Of a stretch of 52,483 bases of DNA, positions 48,637-52,483 are shown piece after piece. The position numbers and the translations under genes are program-made. The stretch is taken from assembly GCA_021809235.1 (NCBI GenBank), contig JAKBAG010000001.1:1-52483 (forward strand), read 5' to 3'. Every line of letters starts with the position of its first letter. Within the stretch, counting starts at the first letter, position 1. Under the pieces are notes generated by a model that did no database searches, was not told the origin of the DNA, and saw only the letters and a program-made list of their open reading frames with translations. The DNA is from Acidobacteriota bacterium (GTDB lineage: Bacteria; Acidobacteriota; Terriglobia; Terriglobales; Acidobacteriaceae).

Positions 48637-50524
48637 GCAGCACCTCGGCGGGGGCGAAGGTGAGGGTGAGGACGGTAATGTCGTCCTGTTGGCCGAAATG
48701 CTGGGCGGCCCGGGCCAAGGTCGCGCCGTCTGAGCCGTTGCGCAGCAAGTCCCCGATGCGGTCGAACCCAAAGAGTTCTCCTTTGCTGTTCTGCGCTTCC
48801 ACAACGCCGTCGGTCATCAGTACCAGCGCATCACCTTCGGCAACCTTGAACCGCAATACGGGGAAGGAGATTCCGGGAGCCGCTCCCAGCGGAAGTGCTC
48901 CTTCGACGGGAATTTCCTTCCCATTGAGAAGTGGAGGCAGATGGCCGGCGTTTACAAGTTTCGCGGATCCGTCGCTCTCCACGCGCAGCACGAGAGAGGT
49001 CACCAGGCCACGCCCCTGAAGCCGTTCGTTCAGAAGCTCCAGGATGCGCTCCGGATCGGTGGTGAACGCGACCGCCGTGCGGATCGCTCCCACGATCAGC
49101 GCAGCCAGCATTCCGGCTTCCATACCCTTGCCGGCGACATCCCCGATCACTACCAGTGCCCCATCCTCGGCGAGCGGCAATACCTGAAAGAAATCCCCGC
49201 CCACCTCGCGGGAAGGATGGTATTCGCTTCGGATATGGAGCCTGGGAATCGCTGGTAGCTGTCTGGAAATCAAAAATTGCTGCGCGTTGCGCGCCGCGTG
49301 CATCTCGCCTGCAAGCTGGGCGCGATCTTCTGCGATACGGCGCTGTTCGCGCAACAGCAGAGCGATCAGCACAACCACAATCGCAATCAAAGCGACACCG
49401 CGAGCCTCCAACATTTGCGTATACCAGCGGACAAAGAGGTTCGGAATGTCCGGAATACTCTCCAATGTCGCAAGCACAAGCCACACCAGGTCCGTGATCA
49501 CCCAGATCGAGCAGAACATCGCCAGCACACGAGCATCCCGCGACAGTCTGCGAATCGGCAGGAAAGCAGTCAGTGCGGATGCAGCGGGAATCAGCGCGCC
49601 AAGCACCGAATAGCTAATGCGTACGTTTCGCTCATTGGTAATGGCAGTGATCCAGATTGCAACCGAATACGGAACGACCATTTCGAGGAGAAATACACAT
49701 TCCAAAAGCAAGAGAATGGCAAGCGCGATCACGAGGTAAGCAGGCATCCGTCGCCGCGCAATGTGAAAAAAGAAGTAGACTTGGGTCCACGCGTATACCC
49801 AATCCGGAATATCGGATAACAGGCCGAGCGTGAGTGCGGATGTGCCAACCTGGGCTTGAGCCGCGAAGATACAAAAACGACCCAGCGCCATCATGAGGCA
49901 GGCAAGGGCCAGCATCAGGACTTCCAGGCGTGATCGGTCACTGAAGAAAAGCCCCAGCAATGCCAGCCCGATCGCCCCAATCACTGTGTAACAGAGAACT
50001 ACTCCCGCGTTTGTCTGGATAACAGTCAGCAACAGCGAATTGCGAAAGGCTATTAACTCGGAACGACTTCCGAGGCGAAGTGTCGGCGGGTCAGTACTGG
50101 TGATGATAGCGCGAAGGGGAATGCGAAGCGCGAGAACGCCGTGAGCGCCTGCCGACAGCGGCGGCAACGACCACGTTCGAATCCTGTCCAGACTATAGTT
50201 GCCCGATTGCATGCTGCCAAAGCTACCGATCCGTCTTCCGTCAAAGTAGACCTCATACGCCGTCGGTACAAAGATTTGAATCGCCGGATCATGCAACCCT
50301 CGAACTATGCCCAAATCCACCTTGCAGCGCACCCAGAAACGGGGCTGATAGAGGTCCACTGTGAACTTATCTCCTGGCGTCCAGCCGCTTTCATCCAGAT
50401 TCGGATTGGACCACGCAGGATTGTCGCCTGTGCGGAAGATGCACTTGTCCAGTGATATTTGGGTTGACTGCGCACACGCAATGCTGGAAAGGCAAAGAAA
50501 CAGCCAGGCCCATGATTTGCTCAA
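48629..50524 (-). CDS. 7TM-sensor PP2C (SpoIIE/RsbU-type) phosphatase
   Basis: 631 residues. TTG at 50524 has GGAGGA 4-5 bases upstream. A signal peptide (WAWLFLCLSSIACA) and an extracytoplasmic beta domain with TGDNPAWSNPNLDESGW precede seven hydrophobic segments (about 165-370). A coiled linker (LREQRRIAEDRAQLAGEMHAA) leads to a PP2C-type Ser/Thr phosphatase domain: EVGGDFFQVLPL, VVIGDVAGKGMEAGMLAAL, NAGHLPPLL, VLMTDGVVEAQNSKGELFG and QQDDITVLTL, with metal-binding Asp residues present. It probably dephosphorylates an anti-anti-sigma-type protein after sensing an envelope signal; no such partner is in the window. It overlaps the broken paralog. Confidence 0.88.
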   Translation of the reverse strand: MSKSWAWLFLCLSSIACAQSTQISLDKCIFRTGDNPAWSNPNLDESGWTPGDKFTVDLYQPRFWVRCKVDLGIVRGLHDPAIQIFVPTAYEVYFDGRRIGSFGSMQSGNYSLDRIRTWSLPPLSAGAHGVLALRIPLRAIITSTDPPTLRLGSRSELIAFRNSLLLTVIQTNAGVVLCYTVIGAIGLALLGLFFSDRSRLEVLMLALACLMMALGRFCIFAAQAQVGTSALTLGLLSDIPDWVYAWTQVYFFFHIARRRMPAYLVIALAILLLLECVFLLEMVVPYSVAIWITAITNERNVRISYSVLGALIPAASALTAFLPIRRLSRDARVLAMFCSIWVITDLVWLVLATLESIPDIPNLFVRWYTQMLEARGVALIAIVVVLIALLLREQRRIAEDRAQLAGEMHAARNAQQFLISRQLPAIPRLHIRSEYHPSREVGGDFFQVLPLAEDGALVVIGDVAGKGMEAGMLAALIVGAIRTAVAFTTDPERILELLNERLQGRGLVTSLVLRVESDGSAKLVNAGHLPPLLNGKEIPVEGALPLGAAPGISFPVLRFKVAEGDALVLMTDGVVEAQNSKGELFGFDRIGDLLRNGSDGATLARAAQHFGQQDDITVLTLTFAPAEVLHA

Positions 50525-50649
50525 TGTTTCCTCCGGCGCGGGAAGGTTCGCTTTCGGGATATGAGGGGAACGAAAATTGCCCTAAGGATACCCGAAGTTT
50601 CAGCGCGAGGCCAATCCTTATCGAAAGGAAAGCTGATTCTGCACAGGTG

Positions 50650-50723
50650 CCAGACCTGCGAGCCTGATGATTGATAGTGATAAAGCATTCAGGTCTGGCC
50701 GTGGCGAGTCACGATCAGACCTG
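50650..50723. repeat. Inverted repeat with a third copy in the gap before the PP2C gene
   Basis: CCAGACCTG (50650-50658) and CAGGTCTGG (50690-50698) are perfect inverse copies; CAGACCTG recurs at 50716-50723. The gap lies between the outer-membrane gene stop (50802) and the PP2C start (50524). The arms could form alternative hairpins or a three-part protein-binding site. No T-run follows either arm. Confidence 0.5.
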
Positions 50724-50801
50724 GATTCATCACGAAGTGTAGTTGATCTGCGAAAGCGATAGAGCAAAGGAAGCTCCGGCTCATCGCCTGGAATTTTCTC
50801 G

Positions 50802-51470
50802 TCAGTGCGTGGCGGTTTTCTGGTGATAGCTCACGCCGAAACCGATGCGCAGGTCGTTCTGGGAGTTGGAGCCATTGTTTGGCAAGGTCGTGCGTACGTA
50901 GTCCAGTTCGAGCAGACGCAATCCCCAGCCCTTTTTCAGATCCATATTTGCTCCTCCGCCCAACTGCATGGAGAACGCACTGGCGCTGGGTGTGGTTCCT
51001 GCGCTTGAAGGAAAGACGCTGTTGTAGGCGTGAACACCGCCCAGCAGCCACTCACCAAAGAGATACGTGGCATGCTTTTTGGCAAAGCCACGCTCGGTCC
51101 ACCGCGAAGAGTCGAAGGTGTAGCGCGGACCCGCCATCAGGATGAACTGGCTTAGATTCACGCCAGGGGTGATATTGGAGGCATGGTTCAACGTCAGATT
51201 TCCGGCGATGCCAAGTCCCCGATACAACGTTGCCGCCACATCTCCACTGCCACCATTCAGCCAGAAGCACCCACAGTTGGAAGGTGCAATCTTGGTCCGC
51301 TCCGCCGTATACGTCACGGCATAGTCCAGAGAGCGAAGATGCAGCCTGGTATCCGGCTTCTCAGTCCTCTGTATGCTCTGTGCAGCTGCCGTCGTGAACA
51401 GACCGCTCATCATTGCGCTCATTACAGCTCCGGCAAGGAGCGCACTACCAAATCCTCTTTTGTGCGTCAT
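50802..51470 (-). CDS. Outer-membrane beta-barrel protein
   Basis: 222 residues with a signal peptide (LLAGAVMSAMMSGLFTTAAAQS), then alternating strands ending in aromatic residues (RLHLRSLDYAVTYTAERTK, FILMAGPRYTF, YLFGEWLLGGVHAYNS, WGLRLLELDYVRTTL and a final IGFGVSYHQ), as in small OmpA/OprF-type porin-like barrels. AAGGAGA lies 6 bases before the ATG at 51470. It begins 10 bases after the stop of the partial Ig-repeat gene, so the two are co-transcribed. Function is unknown. Confidence 0.8.
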   Translation of the reverse strand: MTHKRGFGSALLAGAVMSAMMSGLFTTAAAQSIQRTEKPDTRLHLRSLDYAVTYTAERTKIAPSNCGCFWLNGGSGDVAATLYRGLGIAGNLTLNHASNITPGVNLSQFILMAGPRYTFDSSRWTERGFAKKHATYLFGEWLLGGVHAYNSVFPSSAGTTPSASAFSMQLGGGANMDLKKGWGLRLLELDYVRTTLPNNGSNSQNDLRIGFGVSYHQKTATH

Positions 51471-51480
51471 GACTTCTCCT

Positions 51481-52483
51481 TTACTGGACGTTGAGTGTGA
51501 CGGTCGTGGAGTGGACGAGAGCTCCGGAGGTTCCCGTAATACTTACCGTGTAGGTGTGCTGCGCCTGGCCAAAGTAGCCGGTTGTAGTACCGCATCCGGA
51601 CAATCCGGCCACCGTACCCAGACCAACCATCAGCAGCAGAGCCAGAGTCACTGCGCGGCCCATCCGCTTGCCCATCTTGCGCATCCTCCTGGTAAACGGC
51701 AGCAGCAGCACGCCCAGTGCAATCGGAGCCAGTCCTCTACCCCATGGTTGTCCTTCGGGCTTTCCAGTCGATCTGCCCGGAAGCGGCCTGTTGGTCTGGC
51801 GCAGAGCAGCCATGGTTGTGTTCGGCACCTGCACCGTCAAGGTCACATTCGTGGGGCCGGAACCGGCCTGGATTGAGGTTGGCGAAAGCGTGTAGGTTGC
51901 CCCTGTCGGCAGACCGCTCACGCTTAGTGCGACGTTGGCCGGGAAGGTTGTGGCACCGGTCGGGCTCAGCGTGAACACATAGTTCGCTGTTCCTCCCGGA
52001 ACAACCGTTGCCGTTGTTGCACCTCCCGCCGTGGTGGAGATGGTCAAGTTGAAGTCCTGCACCGTCTGCAACAGTGCGGGGCTGGTTGCAGCTACAAAGT
52101 TTCCATCGCCGGAGTACACCGCCGTAATCGTGTGTGTGCCGATGGCAAGCGTAGAGCTGGTCAGCACTGCCACGCCATTTGTCAGCGCAGCCGCACCGAT
52201 CGGAGTGCTCGTTGTGGAACCGTCAAAGAAGCTGACCGTCCCCGTCGGCATCCCGACAACCGAGGCCACTGTCGCGGTGAACGTGACCGGATTCTGCACC
52301 AGCACCGTGTTGGCAGAGCTGATCAACGATATGCCTGCCGTGGCCTTGTTCACCGTGAGCATGGACGAAGCGGTCGCCGTCTTATAGTTGGTTGCGTTCG
52401 ACGGGGTGAAGTTTGCGGTCAGGCTGTAGCTTCCTGCCGGCAATACAGTCGTCGCTGTAACAGCACTTGGCACTCCTCCCGCA
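51481..52483 (-). CDS. C-terminal part of a secreted Ig-repeat (Big_3-type) protein with a two-TM tail
   Basis: Only the last 330 or so residues are present; the start lies beyond the window. At least two Ig-like repeats are visible (NPVTFTATVASVVGMPTGTV, YSGDGNFVAATSPALLQTV). The last 110 residues have two hydrophobic segments around RRMRKMGKRMGR, then LSGCG and a short beta tail (HTYTVSITGTSG, VTLNVQ). This tail matches the end of the S53-like protein at 40848. It is probably surface exposed. It is 10 bases upstream of the outer-membrane barrel gene. Confidence 0.75.
   Translation of the reverse strand, partial: AGGVPSAVTATTVLPAGSYSLTANFTPSNATNYKTATASSMLTVNKATAGISLISSANTVLVQNPVTFTATVASVVGMPTGTVSFFDGSTTSTPIGAAALTNGVAVLTSSTLAIGTHTITAVYSGDGNFVAATSPALLQTVQDFNLTISTTAGGATTATVVPGGTANYVFTLSPTGATTFPANVALSVSGLPTGATYTLSPTSIQAGSGPTNVTLTVQVPNTTMAALRQTNRPLPGRSTGKPEGQPWGRGLAPIALGVLLLPFTRRMRKMGKRMGRAVTLALLLMVGLGTVAGLSGCGTTTGYFGQAQHTYTVSITGTSGALVHSTTVTLNVQ

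Overview
The window looks like a chromosomal segment of an Acidobacteriota member, most likely class Terriglobia (Acidobacteriaceae-like). Lineage-typical proteins support this: a VWFA-related acidobacterial domain protein, a CRTAC1/ASPIC-UnbV protein paired with a multiheme-TPR cytochrome, large secreted Ig-repeat proteins, a Ser/Thr kinase-TPR protein beside a small sigma factor, and a moderately high-GC sequence. The species cannot be named from the sequence alone. No complete mobile element, integrase, CRISPR array or rRNA was seen.

Layout. 1-6.5 kb: C-truncated secreted xylanase (three CBM4/9-like modules, then the first residues of a GH10 domain), VWFA protein, nicotinamidase, Bax-inhibitor-1 family protein, recA, and a PMP3/YqaE peptide. 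6.7-13 kb: flavoprotein oxidoreductase, then a two-gene exported redox unit (CRTAC1 protein plus pentaheme/TPR/DUF3558-like protein). 13-16.3 kb: ABM-like protein, exported DUF4097-like protein, and a sugar-permease/ribokinase pair. 16.3-23.7 kb: mutS2, a 32-residue membrane peptide, a T4-type lysozyme, hemB, maf, folC and plsC. 23.8-27.2 kb: secreted adenosine deaminase-like and gamma-glutamyltransferase genes. 27.2-35.4 kb: tRNA-Phe(GAA), sigma factor, kinase-TPR protein, and a divergent Ig-repeat lipoprotein. 35.5-40.8 kb: a tight four-gene efflux operon with the same gene content as E. coli ytcA-mdtNOP. 40.8-48.1 kb: S53-like protein with a degraded active site, acetamidase/formamidase, and bifunctional Rel. 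48.2-52.5 kb: tRNA-Ala(GGC), a broken paralog fragment, a 7TM PP2C phosphatase, an outer-membrane barrel, and the C-terminal end of another Ig-repeat protein.

Themes. Much of the window encodes envelope and secreted functions: xylan attack, nucleoside and gamma-glutamyl scavenging, periplasmic redox, and adhesin-like surface proteins. Housekeeping genes lie between them. Three observations stand out. (1) Two otherwise unlike secreted proteins share a C-terminal tail made of a hydrophobic segment, a basic loop, a second hydrophobic segment, a Leu-x-Gly-Cys-Gly-like (LGCG/SGCG) motif and a short beta-like tail; this could be an undescribed acidobacterial surface-anchoring signal. (2) Several genes without a Shine-Dalgarno sequence (hemB, rel, folC, maf) carry a TANNNT -10 box only 5-9 bases before the start codon, suggesting leaderless transcripts. 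(3) The exported CRTAC1/pentaheme pair may be a periplasmic electron-transfer unit of unknown role.
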